Below, one piece after another: positions 1 through 8,795 of a stretch of 54,790 nucleotides of DNA (position 1 is the first letter of the stretch; each line of letters begins with the position of its first letter). Source of the stretch: CAZTHK01 sp964613215 (GTDB lineage: Bacteria; Krumholzibacteriota; Krumholzibacteriia; Krumholzibacteriales; CAZTHK01). Both the position numbers and the translations under genes were made by a program. The stretch covers positions 1 through 54,790 of the forward strand of contig CAZTHK010000024.1 in the NCBI GenBank assembly GCA_964613215.1, in the 5' to 3' direction. The notes beneath the pieces are model-generated. The model had not been told where the DNA came from. It made no database searches and was given only the letters and a program-made list of their open reading frames with translations.

Positions 1-13
1 TTATTGTAATAAC

Positions 14-49
14 CTGTCCAAATTGCCTATGTCAGATTATTTTGGACAG
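14..49. repeat. Inverted repeat downstream of the lolC/E-type gene
   Basis: A perfect 9-bp inverted repeat (CTGTCCAAA at 14-22, TTTGGACAG at 41-49) is separated by 18 nt. It lies 25 bp beyond the stop of the permease gene. On the minus strand the stem is followed by GTTATTAC rather than a run of T, so it is a poor intrinsic terminator; it may stabilise the mRNA 3' end or be a protein site. The rest of 1-73 shows no gene. Confidence 0.45.
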
Positions 50-73
50 CAGTGAACCGGAATATAAAATAAA

Positions 74-1345
74 TCAGTCATATCTAATTACATCCAGGGG
101 AGCCATCTTACAGGCCTCCCAGCTGGGGTATATGGTGGCCAGAAATGATATGGCCATGGATGCCACCGCTACCATAACCACATCGGTCCATTCCACCAGC
201 ACAGGTAGGGTGTTTATGAAATAAACATCAGGAGGAAGACCTATTTCTATCTCCTTCAGTACCGCACAGATAAGCAGGCCTGCTATCGTACCGGCCACCG
301 ATCCGATCGATCCTATCATGGTACCCTCAATCATGAAGATAGACATAATACCCCCCGATGAAGCTCCCATGGAACGAAGAATTCCGATCTCCCTTCTCTT
401 CTCCATGATCACCATGGTAAGCATACCCACCAGGTTAAATGCAGCAACCAGTATAATCAGGGTAAGAAGAAGAAACATGAGGATCTTCTCCACCTTGATA
501 TAGCTGAACAGGTTTCTATTCAGCTCTATCCAGTTGTTGGTCCCCGAGTATTCGAAACCATGGGACTGAAACAGGTTATCTATGGTCTTATCAACCTGTT
601 CGGCCCGGTAGATATCCTCTATCCTGATACCCAGCCCCCTGATGGCGGACTTGAAATCGAACAGCTTCTCTGCCTGTTCAATATCGATATAGACGAATCT
701 GGAGTCGAACTCATACACTCCGGTGCTGAACAATCCGATAACCCTGAAATCCATGGTTCTCGGTTCGAACTTACCACCGGTCAGCTCCATGGGCGCGCTT
801 ACCAGGGATACTTCCTCTCCGATGCCTATATGATGGAGGCTGGAGGCCAGGTCTTTCCCCAGAACCACCCCCGGAAGGTCCCTCTCGAATCCGGTGATCT
901 CGAAGGATTTGATATCTGGTTTGATGGAATCAACCACTGTGGAAACAGTTTTCTCCTCCTGCAGGTTAACCCCTTTAATAATAACACCTTTTGTTTTTGC
1001 CTTCACCCCCGGAATCAATTCATAGTAGGCCAGGGCCTCACCTCTGATGAAGGGTGCAGTAGATATTACATCCGGGATACTCTCGATTCTGGCAGCGGCG
1101 TATTCTATATTGTTCCAGCCCCGGGGGGTACGGGTAAAAAACAGGACATGTGTATTAAAACCGACAATCCTGCTTCTCAGTTCCTCTTCAAAGCCATTCA
1201 TCAGGGACAGCACAATTATCAGAGTGGTCACCCCTACGAAGGTTCCTCCTATGGCAATAAGGGTAACCCTGGAGACAAAACCGCTCCTTCGTTTGGTTCT
1301 CAGGTGCCTGAGGGCTATTTCCAGAGAGTAGTGTAGTCTCTTCAA
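74..1345 (-). CDS. LolC/LolE-type lipoprotein-release ABC permease (FtsX family)
   Basis: This 423-aa inner-membrane protein has the LolC/E layout: a short cytoplasmic start, one N-terminal membrane helix (about residues 32-52), a large periplasmic domain, then an FtsX domain with three helices near 290-315, 335-365 and 388-410. In known systems such permeases work with the ATPase LolD to hand outer-membrane lipoproteins to LolA. The start is a TTG whose last two bases open the lysS stop codon (TTGA), so it is translationally coupled to lysS. No LolD gene lies in the window; it could sit beyond the left edge. LolC and LolE cannot be told apart from one copy, and a MacB-like role is possible but less likely given the length and N-terminus. 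Confidence 0.85.
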   Translation of the reverse strand: MKRLHYSLEIALRHLRTKRRSGFVSRVTLIAIGGTFVGVTTLIIVLSLMNGFEEELRSRIVGFNTHVLFFTRTPRGWNNIEYAAARIESIPDVISTAPFIRGEALAYYELIPGVKAKTKGVIIKGVNLQEEKTVSTVVDSIKPDIKSFEITGFERDLPGVVLGKDLASSLHHIGIGEEVSLVSAPMELTGGKFEPRTMDFRVIGLFSTGVYEFDSRFVYIDIEQAEKLFDFKSAIRGLGIRIEDIYRAEQVDKTIDNLFQSHGFEYSGTNNWIELNRNLFSYIKVEKILMFLLLTLIILVAAFNLVGMLTMVIMEKRREIGILRSMGASSGGIMSIFMIEGTMIGSIGSVAGTIAGLLICAVLKEIEIGLPPDVYFINTLPVLVEWTDVVMVAVASMAISFLATIYPSWEACKMAPLDVIRYD

Positions 1346-2841
1346 TCCCTGTCCCGCCCTTTCTCAGGACGCATGTGCGGAAATAGTATGACATCCCTTA
1401 TGGAGGGAGAATCGGTAAACAGCATCACTACCCTGTCTATACCTATACCCAGTCCGCCGGTGGGTGGTAATCCGTGCTCCAGGGCCCTGATATAATCCTC
1501 ATCCAGGGGATGCGATTCCCCATCCCCCTCCTCCCTGGCTCTGGCCTGCTGCCGGAAACGCTCCAGCTGATCCAGGGGATCGTTGAGTTCACTGAAGGCA
1601 TTGGCCAGCTCCAGACCGGCTATGAACAATTCGAACCTCTCCACCATCCCCTTCTTCTCCCGGTGTCCCTTGGCCAGTGGTGAGACTTCCAGGGGATAAT
1701 CGGTGATAAAGACAGGTTGAATCAGATTGGGTTCAACCAATCCTGAGAAAAGCACATCCAGATACGCTCCCTTAGCCTCTATCTCCTCTGCATCCAGGCC
1801 GTGCTTTTCACAGAGCTTTCTCAAGCGGCCAACCTCTGCTTTTCTGAGATCGTTTCCGGTGGCTTCCTCCAGAGCATCGAAATAACTGATTCTCTTCCAG
1901 GGTGTGGATAAATCAATATTGTTCTCTCCATAGGTGATCTCGTTATCACCGGCAACCTGCTCCTTCAACCTGGTGAATATCTCCTCGGTTATATCCATCA
2001 TATCGGTGTAGTCGTGATAGGCCGCATAGCACTCCAGCATGGTAAATTCCGGGTTGTGCGATCTGTCCATTCCTTCATTCCTGAAATCCCTGGAGAACTC
2101 GAAAACCTTTTCTATCCCTCCCACCACAAGCCTCTTCAGATAGAGTTCGTCGGCTATCCTCAGGTAAAGATCCATATCCAGCGCATTGTGATGAGTCACA
2201 AAAGGCCTGGCCATAGCACCGCCATATATGCTCTGAAGCACCGGCGTTTCCACCTCCAGGAAGGATCTCTCCAGAAGAAAGTTACGGATGGCCTCTATTA
2301 TTTTCGACCTGGCAATAAATACATCTCTGACCTCTTTATTCATAATCAGATCCAGATACCTCTGGCGGTATCTGAGTTCCTTGTCTTTCAGGCCATGGAA
2401 CTTCTCCGGCAGGGGCAGCAGAGCCTTGGCCAGAATATCCAGCTTTACAACTCTGACGGTAAGTTCCCCTGTTCTGGTCTTGAATATGGTTCCTTCCAGG
2501 CCCATAAAATCACCCACGTCCACCTGACTGAAGATCTCAAAATCTTCAGGAGAAACCGTATCATCCCTGACATAGAACTGAATTCTGCCGGAGTAATCCT
2601 CCAGATCGCCGAATGCGGTATGGCCGTGGCCCCTCAGAGAGATAACCCTCCCGGCCAGAGAAACCTGTTCCTCCGACTCCAGCATCCTTTCCCCTTCCCC
2701 GGTTATGTCGGCTATCATATGGCTTCTGTCAAACCGGTAGGGGTAGGGTAACACACCCATCCGGCGCAGATTCTCGAGCTTCTTTATTCTCTGTTCCTTT
2801 TCGTTTTCCGGCGTGACGCCTCCGTTACCATTCTCGCTCAC
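1342..2841 (-). CDS. lysS: Lysyl-tRNA synthetase (class II)
   Basis: It charges tRNA-Lys with lysine in the cytoplasm. The order is an OB-fold anticodon-binding domain (about 55-150) followed by the class II catalytic core: motif 2 around FEFSRDFRNEGMD and motif 3 at GLGIGIDRVVMLF near the C-terminus. At 499 aa it has normal bacterial LysS length, so it is not the short EpmA/GenX paralogue that modifies EF-P. I chose the GTG at 2841 because AAGGA lies 9 nt upstream and the protein then starts VSENG, as LysS proteins often do; an ATG at 2859 is in frame but would overlap prfB by 17 bp. It lies immediately after prfB and is coupled to the downstream permease gene. Confidence 0.95.
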   Translation of the reverse strand: MSENGNGGVTPENEKEQRIKKLENLRRMGVLPYPYRFDRSHMIADITGEGERMLESEEQVSLAGRVISLRGHGHTAFGDLEDYSGRIQFYVRDDTVSPEDFEIFSQVDVGDFMGLEGTIFKTRTGELTVRVVKLDILAKALLPLPEKFHGLKDKELRYRQRYLDLIMNKEVRDVFIARSKIIEAIRNFLLERSFLEVETPVLQSIYGGAMARPFVTHHNALDMDLYLRIADELYLKRLVVGGIEKVFEFSRDFRNEGMDRSHNPEFTMLECYAAYHDYTDMMDITEEIFTRLKEQVAGDNEITYGENNIDLSTPWKRISYFDALEEATGNDLRKAEVGRLRKLCEKHGLDAEEIEAKGAYLDVLFSGLVEPNLIQPVFITDYPLEVSPLAKGHREKKGMVERFELFIAGLELANAFSELNDPLDQLERFRQQARAREEGDGESHPLDEDYIRALEHGLPPTGGLGIGIDRVVMLFTDSPSIRDVILFPHMRPEKGRDRD

Positions 2842-2842
2842 G

Positions 2843-3962
2843 TCATTTCTTCCTTTCATTCCACCTTAAATAACCATCGATAAATTCATCGATATCTCCA
2901 TCCATTACCGCATTTATGTTTCCCGTATGCACACCGGTACGGTGATCTTTTACCAGGTTGTAAGGATGGAATATATAACTCCTTATCTGGTTGCCCCATG
3001 AAATATCCTTCTTCTCTCCTGCGATTTTGTCCTTCTTCTCCTTCTCCTCCTCCCTCAGCTTGGTATACAGCCTGGAACGGAGCACCCTCATGGCCATCTC
3101 CCGGTTTCTATGCTGGGACCTCTCGTTCTGGCATTGAACCACTATGCCGCTGGGGAAGTGGGTGATCCTGACAGCCGATGAAACCTTGTTTACATGCTGT
3201 CCACCCGCCCCGCTGGCCCGGTAGGTATCCACCCTGATATCATCCGGATTTATCTCCACTTCGATATCCTCATCTATCTCAGGATAAACAAAAACAGAAG
3301 CGAATGAAGTGTGTCTCCTGCTTCCTGCATCGAAGGGGGATATCCGGACCAGCCTGTGGACCCCACTCTCGGATTTTAGCCTCCCGTATGGGTAGTCCCC
3401 CCTGACCTCCAGAGTGGCATTCTTGATCCCTGCCTCGTCGCCTGGCTGAACATCCAGCACCCGGTATTCATAATGGTGATCTTCCAGGTACCTCCGGTAC
3501 AACCTCAAAAGCATCTCCGCCCAGTCCTGTGACTCAGTGCCGCCTGCTCCGGGATGAATGATTATCAGGGCATCTTCATGATCATGCTCTCCCCCCAGCA
3601 GAACATTCATCTCCAGCTCTTCCAGCCGCCGGTCGAATCTCTCCACCTCGGTAATAATATCATCCAGAATGGATTCATCCGGATTACTGTCCTCCATCTC
3701 CATCAGATCGGATAGTGATGACAGATCGGTGGAAAGTTCACGGTAGGGAACCACAATATTCTTGAGCCGGTTCAATCTGGTGGAATCCTTCTCCGCCTTC
3801 TTCCTGTTGTCCCAGAAACCCGGCTCTCTCATTCTCTTTTCTATCCGGGCGATTTCCCCGGTCATCTCCTCCAGGTCAAAGATACTCATGCAGCCCTTCA
3901 AGCCGCTTCTCCAGATCTGTTATCATATTTTTCATCTCACCGGCAGTCAGTTTCTTCTTCAT
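2843..3962 (-). CDS. prfB: Peptide chain release factor 2, with programmed +1 frameshift
   Basis: RF2 ends translation at UGA and UAA. The gene is in two frames: codons 1-28 run from ATG 3962 to an in-frame TGA at 3878-3876. Reading then shifts +1 at CTT-TGA-C (skipping base 3878) and continues from GAC at 3877 to the TGA at 2843, giving about 372 aa. The fused N-terminus (GLHEYL-DLEEM) aligns with E. coli RF2 around its own frameshift (RGYL-DYD). The SPF anticodon-mimic tripeptide (RISPFDAG) and the catalytic GGQ loop (GAGGQHVNK) are intact. The slippery TATCTTTGAC matches E. coli exactly, but the usual abutting Shine-Dalgarno-like stimulator is replaced by CATGAG. An ATG at 3889 in the +1 frame, behind AAGGG, could also start a shorter RF2. 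Confidence 0.93.
3875..3895 (-). promoter_or_regulatory. prfB +1 recoding site
   Basis: On the minus strand the sequence reads TAT CTT TGA C, identical to the E. coli RF2 slippery site, with TGA at 3878-3876. In the known mechanism low RF2 lets the ribosome pause at UGA and slip from CUU to UUU, so RF2 controls its own synthesis. Upstream of TAT stands CATGAG, with GAAGGG six bases further back, so the stimulating Shine-Dalgarno match is weaker or shifted. Confidence 0.9.
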
Positions 3963-3965
3963 CTC

Positions 3966-4583
3966 TCACTCCTTCATTTGATCATAATATCTGCTCAGAA
4001 AACCATCCCTTACACAGGCAGCTATTTCTTTTACCTTCTCCCCGGGCAAACCGGTATTTATAATAATATCCGCCTGCTCCCAGGAATCATAGTAATCCCT
4101 CTGACTGTATACTCTCCTTTCCGCCTCTTCCCGGGACATCCCGTTTCTTTCCCTCAATCTTCGCACCCGCTCTTCCTCCGAAGCACGGGTGACCAATACC
4201 AGTTCCACCTCAAAGTTGAACTTATACTGAAAAAACAGCACTGCATCAAGCACTAAGTATTTATAGCATTCTTTCAGCCTGGACACCTCATCCTCTATAA
4301 TTTCTGTTACCGCAGGCCTGATTATCCTGTCCAGACGGACCAGCTTCTGGTGGCCGGAAAAGACGATTTCTCCCAGTCTGGCACGTGAAATTCTGCCCTT
4401 CTGTCCAAATATCCGGTTACCGAACTCTCTTTCCAACTCATCTCTGACCTCTTCCAGATCCAGTGCCCGGTGAGCTAAACGGTCACAATCCACTACTGCC
4501 CCCTTGCGCCTGGAGATAACCTCAGCCACTGTTGACTTCCCCGATGCAATCCCTCCGGTAACCACTATTACAGGTCTTTTCAT
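3966..4583 (-). CDS. coaE: Dephospho-CoA kinase
   Basis: It catalyses the last step of coenzyme A synthesis, ATP-dependent phosphorylation of the ribose 3'-hydroxyl of dephospho-CoA. The 205-aa protein opens with a P-loop (GGIASGKST, residues 9-17), has the nucleotide-binding DxDxxAH-like stretch (VDCDRLAHRALD, about 32-43) and ends with the lid and helical region typical of CoaE. Its ATG overlaps the polA stop by one base (TAATG) and prfB begins 3 bp beyond its stop, so it is co-transcribed. polA-coaE adjacency is common in bacteria. No missing residues were noticed. Confidence 0.93.
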   Translation of the reverse strand: MKRPVIVVTGGIASGKSTVAEVISRRKGAVVDCDRLAHRALDLEEVRDELEREFGNRIFGQKGRISRARLGEIVFSGHQKLVRLDRIIRPAVTEIIEDEVSRLKECYKYLVLDAVLFFQYKFNFEVELVLVTRASEEERVRRLRERNGMSREEAERRVYSQRDYYDSWEQADIIINTGLPGEKVKEIAACVRDGFLSRYYDQMKE

Positions 4584-7291
4584 TAATGCGCCTCCAGCCA
4601 GTTGCGGCCGGTACCAATATCCACCTCGACCGGTACATCCAGCTTCAGAGCCTCACTCATCAATCGATATACCAGTTCCTTCATCTCCTCCATCTCATCC
4701 TCCCTTACGTCAAACATAAGTTCATCGTGGACCTGCAGTATCATCCTGCTGGCCAGATTCCTTCTGCGTATCTCCCTGTCTATATTGACCATGGCAATCT
4801 TTATCATATCCGCAGCAGTACCCTGGATGGGTGTATTTACTGCTATCCTCTCACTGAAACTCCTTCTCATGCTGTCGTTACTCTCCAGGTCGGGTACGAT
4901 CCTGCGCCTGCCCAGCATGGTCTCGGAGTATCCTTTCTTTCTGGCTCTCCTGACGACCCTTTCGATATAACTCTCCACCCGGGGATACTGGCTGAAGTAA
5001 TCGTCTATGAATCTCCTGGCCTCATCCGTGGGGATCCCCAGCTGCCGGGAGAGAGAGGTTGCCCCCATCCCGTATATTATTCCAAAGTTTATGGTCTTGG
5101 CTCTGGCTCGCATATTCCCGTCCACCTGACCTTCCGCTACATCAAAGATTCTGGCGGCAGTGTGAGTATGGATATCCCTCCCCTCTCTGAATGCTTCCCG
5201 GAAGGATTCATCTCCGGAGAGATGAGCCATAATTCTAAGCTCCACCTGGGAGTAATCGGCATCCATGAACAAATTTCCCTCCCTGGGTATGAAGGCGCTT
5301 CTTATCTTTCTGCCCAGCTCTGTTCTGATGGGAATATTCTGAAGGTTGGGATCGCTGGAGGATAACCTTCCGGTGGCGGTAACAGTCTGATTGTAAGAAG
5401 TATGAATACGGCCGGTTCGGGGATGCACCAGAGCGGGCAGTATATCTATATAGGTGTTTCGCAACTTATACAGCTTTCGGTATTCCAGCAGATGCTCTGC
5501 TATGGGATGCCGGGAGGCCAGTTCCTTCAATACTCCGCTGTCGGTGGAGAATCCCGTTTTGGTCTTCCGCACCGGTTTCAGCCCCAGCCTGTCAAACAAT
5601 ATTCTCTGTAACTGCTTGTTTGAATTAATGTTAAACTTTTCTCCAGCTATACTGTATATCTTCTCTACCACCCCGTCCATTATGGAGGATACCTCCCTGG
5701 ATAATTCCTTCAACCTCTCCAGATCCAGCCCCACTCCCTCTCTCTCCATCCTCTTCAGAACCATGGCAAGGGGCATCTCCAAGTTATAAAACAGGTTCTT
5801 CACCCCTTCACTCTCCAGCAGCGGCTGGAAGCGCTTTTTCAGCTTGAGAGTATACTCGGCATCTTCGCAGGCATAGTGTGATAGTTTTTCCAGGGGAACA
5901 GACTTAATATCCCTCTGCCTGTCTCCGGTGTTAAACAGTTCCCGGTACGGTATCATCCTGTGCCGGTACAGCTCTAACACCAGGTTGTCCAGCGAATGGG
6001 ATCTTTTGGCAGGATTAATACAGTAGGAGGCTATCATGGTATCGAAGAGGGAGCCCTGTACAGTAAATCCATGACGCTCCAGCACTGTTACATCATATTT
6101 AATATTATGAGCCGCCTTCTTGATCCGGCTGTCCCGGAAAACCGGACCGAGTTCCCTGTTCAAAACATCCAGAGGCAATCCCGGTGTTTCCTTCCGGTCC
6201 TGAAAAAGCTGGACATTGCTCCCATCCCGCCGGTAGCTCACCGGGATATACCAGGCCCTTTCCTCGCTGGTACAGATTGAGATCCCTACCAGCTCGGCTG
6301 TATGGGGACTGGCGGAGGTAGTTTCGGTATCGAAAACGAAACCGCCCTTGAACTTTATTTCTTTAACTATCTCCTCCATTTCCTCCCTGCCGGCTATAAT
6401 ATGCTCTGCCGCCTCCTCCTCTCGGCCCTCAGCCAGTGAAAGCTCCTCCACTATCTGTCTGAACTCCAGGTCCAACAGCAACCGGCAAAGGGCTTCCTCG
6501 TTTCTCTCTTTCATAAACATATCGCTAACCGGGCTCTCCAGTTCCACCTCCCTGAGTTCCACCAGTTCCCTTGACAGCTTCAGGTCATCACTTCCTTCCC
6601 TCAACTTCTTCCTCAGGTGGGGAGGATTTACCTGATCGATACTGGCGATGATATTATCTACCGATCCAAACTGATGAAGAAGCTTCAATGCGGTCTTCTC
6701 CCCGATCCCCCTGACTCCCGGAATATTATCCGAGCTGTCACCCATAAGCGACAGAAAGTCAACCATCTGCTCGGGTTCAAGACCATATTTTTCTTTAACA
6801 TCCTCCGGGGTTATTTCACTCTCCAGCTCACCCCCCCGGGAGGGCTTTATCATGTGAACCCTTTCCGACAGCAGCGAATAAAGGTCCTTATCCCCGGATA
6901 TGATCTTAACATCCATCCCCTGGGATTCTGCCTTACGGGCCACCGTGGCAATAATATCGTCCGCCTCGTAGCCCGGGCACTCCAGGGTGGGAATACCCAG
7001 TGCTTCCATCATCTTCTCGATCAGAGGCAGCTGGGTTACCATATCTTCGGGCATCTCCTTGCGGTGAGCCTTGTACTCACCGTACTGCCGGTGCCTCTCG
7101 GTCTCCTCCTCGCTGTCGAAGGCCACCGCTATCCGGCGGGGTTCGAATTTGTTCAGTATCTGCAGTATTACCCGGGTAAATCCGTACACAGCACTGGTAT
7201 TTTCACCCTTTGAATTTATCAGGGGATTCCGGACGAAGGCATAGTAAGCCCGGTATGCCAGGGCGTGTCCGTCTATCAGTATTATTTCCAT
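4583..7291 (-). CDS. polA: DNA polymerase I
   Basis: The 902-aa enzyme fills gaps and removes RNA primers. The 5'-3' exonuclease domain occupies about residues 1-290 (GYEADDIIA; GDSSDNIPG). The 3'-5' proofreading domain follows with intact acidic residues (FDTETT, HNIKYD, YACEDAEYT), so proofreading is probably active, unlike in many polA homologues. The polymerase domain has motif A (DADYSQVELRI), motif B (KTINFGIIYGM) and motif C (LQVHDEL). The length is close to that of E. coli Pol I. The ATG start at 7291 lies 24 bp after the nadD stop. Confidence 0.97.
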   Translation of the reverse strand: MEIILIDGHALAYRAYYAFVRNPLINSKGENTSAVYGFTRVILQILNKFEPRRIAVAFDSEEETERHRQYGEYKAHRKEMPEDMVTQLPLIEKMMEALGIPTLECPGYEADDIIATVARKAESQGMDVKIISGDKDLYSLLSERVHMIKPSRGGELESEITPEDVKEKYGLEPEQMVDFLSLMGDSSDNIPGVRGIGEKTALKLLHQFGSVDNIIASIDQVNPPHLRKKLREGSDDLKLSRELVELREVELESPVSDMFMKERNEEALCRLLLDLEFRQIVEELSLAEGREEEAAEHIIAGREEMEEIVKEIKFKGGFVFDTETTSASPHTAELVGISICTSEERAWYIPVSYRRDGSNVQLFQDRKETPGLPLDVLNRELGPVFRDSRIKKAAHNIKYDVTVLERHGFTVQGSLFDTMIASYCINPAKRSHSLDNLVLELYRHRMIPYRELFNTGDRQRDIKSVPLEKLSHYACEDAEYTLKLKKRFQPLLESEGVKNLFYNLEMPLAMVLKRMEREGVGLDLERLKELSREVSSIMDGVVEKIYSIAGEKFNINSNKQLQRILFDRLGLKPVRKTKTGFSTDSGVLKELASRHPIAEHLLEYRKLYKLRNTYIDILPALVHPRTGRIHTSYNQTVTATGRLSSSDPNLQNIPIRTELGRKIRSAFIPREGNLFMDADYSQVELRIMAHLSGDESFREAFREGRDIHTHTAARIFDVAEGQVDGNMRARAKTINFGIIYGMGATSLSRQLGIPTDEARRFIDDYFSQYPRVESYIERVVRRARKKGYSETMLGRRRIVPDLESNDSMRRSFSERIAVNTPIQGTAADMIKIAMVNIDREIRRRNLASRMILQVHDELMFDVREDEMEEMKELVYRLMSEALKLDVPVEVDIGTGRNWLEAH

Positions 7292-7315
7292 TTCAATGAT
7301 CCTTCCGGGCGCTCT

Positions 7316-7903
7316 CTACCGGTACAGCCCTTTTTCCAGTATGAACAGTTCCACCGGCCGGGGCACCAGATATCTTATCGATCTATTCCGGAGTATCCTC
7401 TCCCTGATTTCACTTGAGGAGATAGCATTTCTGCCTGCCCTTACCACCACTAATGCAGCGTCGGAATGGTGCACCGGAAATCTTTCATAACCCGGGCGTT
7501 CCACCGCCACTATAGTGGCGTTCGAATATATGTACCCGGGATTCTTCCACCCGGGCATGTCATGGAGGGAATCACTCCCCACTATCAGATGGATATCGCT
7601 TCTGTTCATACCCCGGTTACGAAAGTGCATTACTGTCTGGTAGGTGTAGGAAGTAGATTCTTTACCCTCCAGAGTAGATATTCTAAAATTCTCATTATCC
7701 CGTACAGCCATATTCAGCATCTCCAACCTGGTCTTGAAATCTGTCAGCTTTCCCTGCTCCTTGTGGGGCGGAGATGCTGTGGGTACAAACACCACCTCAT
7801 CCAGGCCGGCATAGTCCAGAGCCATCTCTGCAATTATCAGATGACCGGTATGAACCGGATCGAAGGATCCACCGAATATGCCGATTCTGACATCTTCGTT
7901 CAC
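7316..7903 (-). CDS. nadD: Nicotinate-mononucleotide adenylyltransferase
   Basis: It joins NaMN and ATP to give deamido-NAD in NAD synthesis. The 195-aa protein has the nucleotidyltransferase signature GGSFDPVHTGHL (residues 10-21), a GSDSLHDMP substrate loop and the C-terminal ISSSEIRER motif. The start is GTG at 7903, behind a G-rich stretch. About 100 bp separate it from the BamD-like gene upstream; nothing convincing was seen in that gap. polA follows 24 bp later. Confidence 0.93.
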   Translation of the reverse strand: MNEDVRIGIFGGSFDPVHTGHLIIAEMALDYAGLDEVVFVPTASPPHKEQGKLTDFKTRLEMLNMAVRDNENFRISTLEGKESTSYTYQTVMHFRNRGMNRSDIHLIVGSDSLHDMPGWKNPGYIYSNATIVAVERPGYERFPVHHSDAALVVVRAGRNAISSSEIRERILRNRSIRYLVPRPVELFILEKGLYR

Positions 7904-8003
7904 CGGGTACCCCCTGTTGAAAATGCGGATTAGAATAAAATACCGGTCCCTGCAGTGCTTCTATGACCAAAACTGCCAGGCCGACCGGATATCTATCCAT
8001 CTT

Positions 8004-8795
8004 TCAGTTGCTTTTGGTGTCCCTGGCCAGCGACTGGAGCTTACTTCTGGCCTTGTCCTCCTCTTCGAACTCAACCTCCGGAGGGGAGAGAGCCTGCCGG
8101 TATAACCCTGCCGACTCTTCATAGCGTCCTCTCTCTTCCATTATCCGGCCCTTGTAATACAGGCTTTTCTTCTCCCATCTGGTGCCGGGATAGTTATCTA
8201 TTATCTTATCCAGATAAATAAGTGCACCGTCGTATTCCTCCATGGAATAATATACCATGCCATTCAGAAATGCCTTCTTCCCCAGGTGCCGGTATATCTC
8301 TTTTCTTACTTCCAGAGCCTGTTGCCTCCTGGGACTCTGGGGAAACATCTTGAGAAAACGGTTGATTTTTCTCAACGACTCGAGAGTTTTGTTTTGATCC
8401 CTTTCGGGCCGGGGTGCCTGCCTGAAAGCGCAGAGTCCCTCCAGAAAAAAAGCGTCATCAACATACTCACTGTAACCATAGTCATTTATAAGAATCCTGT
8501 ATTCCACAGCCGCAAGCGAATATTCTTCATTTTTACGGTAAGACTCCGCCAGCCGGAACTGGGCATAGTCGCTTCTCTCATCCCCGGCGAAAGATGACAG
8601 AAAATCCTTGTACTCCACGGCGGCCTTGTGAAAATCTCCATGTTCAAAATACCCGTCCGCCAGTGCAAGCTTTTCTCCGGGCATTCTTATCTGTCTGGCA
8701 GTGTAAGGACCTCCGCATGACAACCATAAAGACAGCAATACAGTCAAAATAGGAAGGTACCATCTGCCGGTTATCCTGTTATTGGGACAGTTCAA
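8004..8795 (-). CDS. bamD: BamD-like outer-membrane assembly lipoprotein
   Basis: The 263-aa protein has a lipoprotein signal peptide (lipobox LWLSC, Cys27) followed by tandem TPR-like helices, as in BamD/YfiO, the essential lipoprotein of the BAM complex that inserts beta-barrels. Repeated patterns such as ALADGYFEHGDFHKAAVEY and AQFRLAESYRKNEEYSLA mark the TPRs. The start is TTG at 8795 with AAGGA 9 nt upstream, and it overlaps the preceding TPR lipoprotein gene by 17 bp. Its place next to another TPR lipoprotein and a Lol permease supports an envelope role. The length fits BamD (about 245 aa in E. coli), but a different TPR lipoprotein cannot be excluded. Confidence 0.8.
   Translation of the reverse strand: MNCPNNRITGRWYLPILTVLLSLWLSCGGPYTARQIRMPGEKLALADGYFEHGDFHKAAVEYKDFLSSFAGDERSDYAQFRLAESYRKNEEYSLAAVEYRILINDYGYSEYVDDAFFLEGLCAFRQAPRPERDQNKTLESLRKINRFLKMFPQSPRRQQALEVRKEIYRHLGKKAFLNGMVYYSMEEYDGALIYLDKIIDNYPGTRWEKKSLYYKGRIMEERGRYEESAGLYRQALSPPEVEFEEEDKARSKLQSLARDTKSN

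Noticed and set aside
560..1336. Long open frame on the plus strand antisense to the lolC/E-type gene
   Set aside because: It has no recognisable domain and lies wholly opposite a gene with clear FtsX features; it is a shadow of the codon bias on the other strand.
7797..8000. Short frame upstream of nadD on the minus strand
   Set aside because: It overlaps the nadD start in another frame and lacks a clear ribosome site or any known motif.
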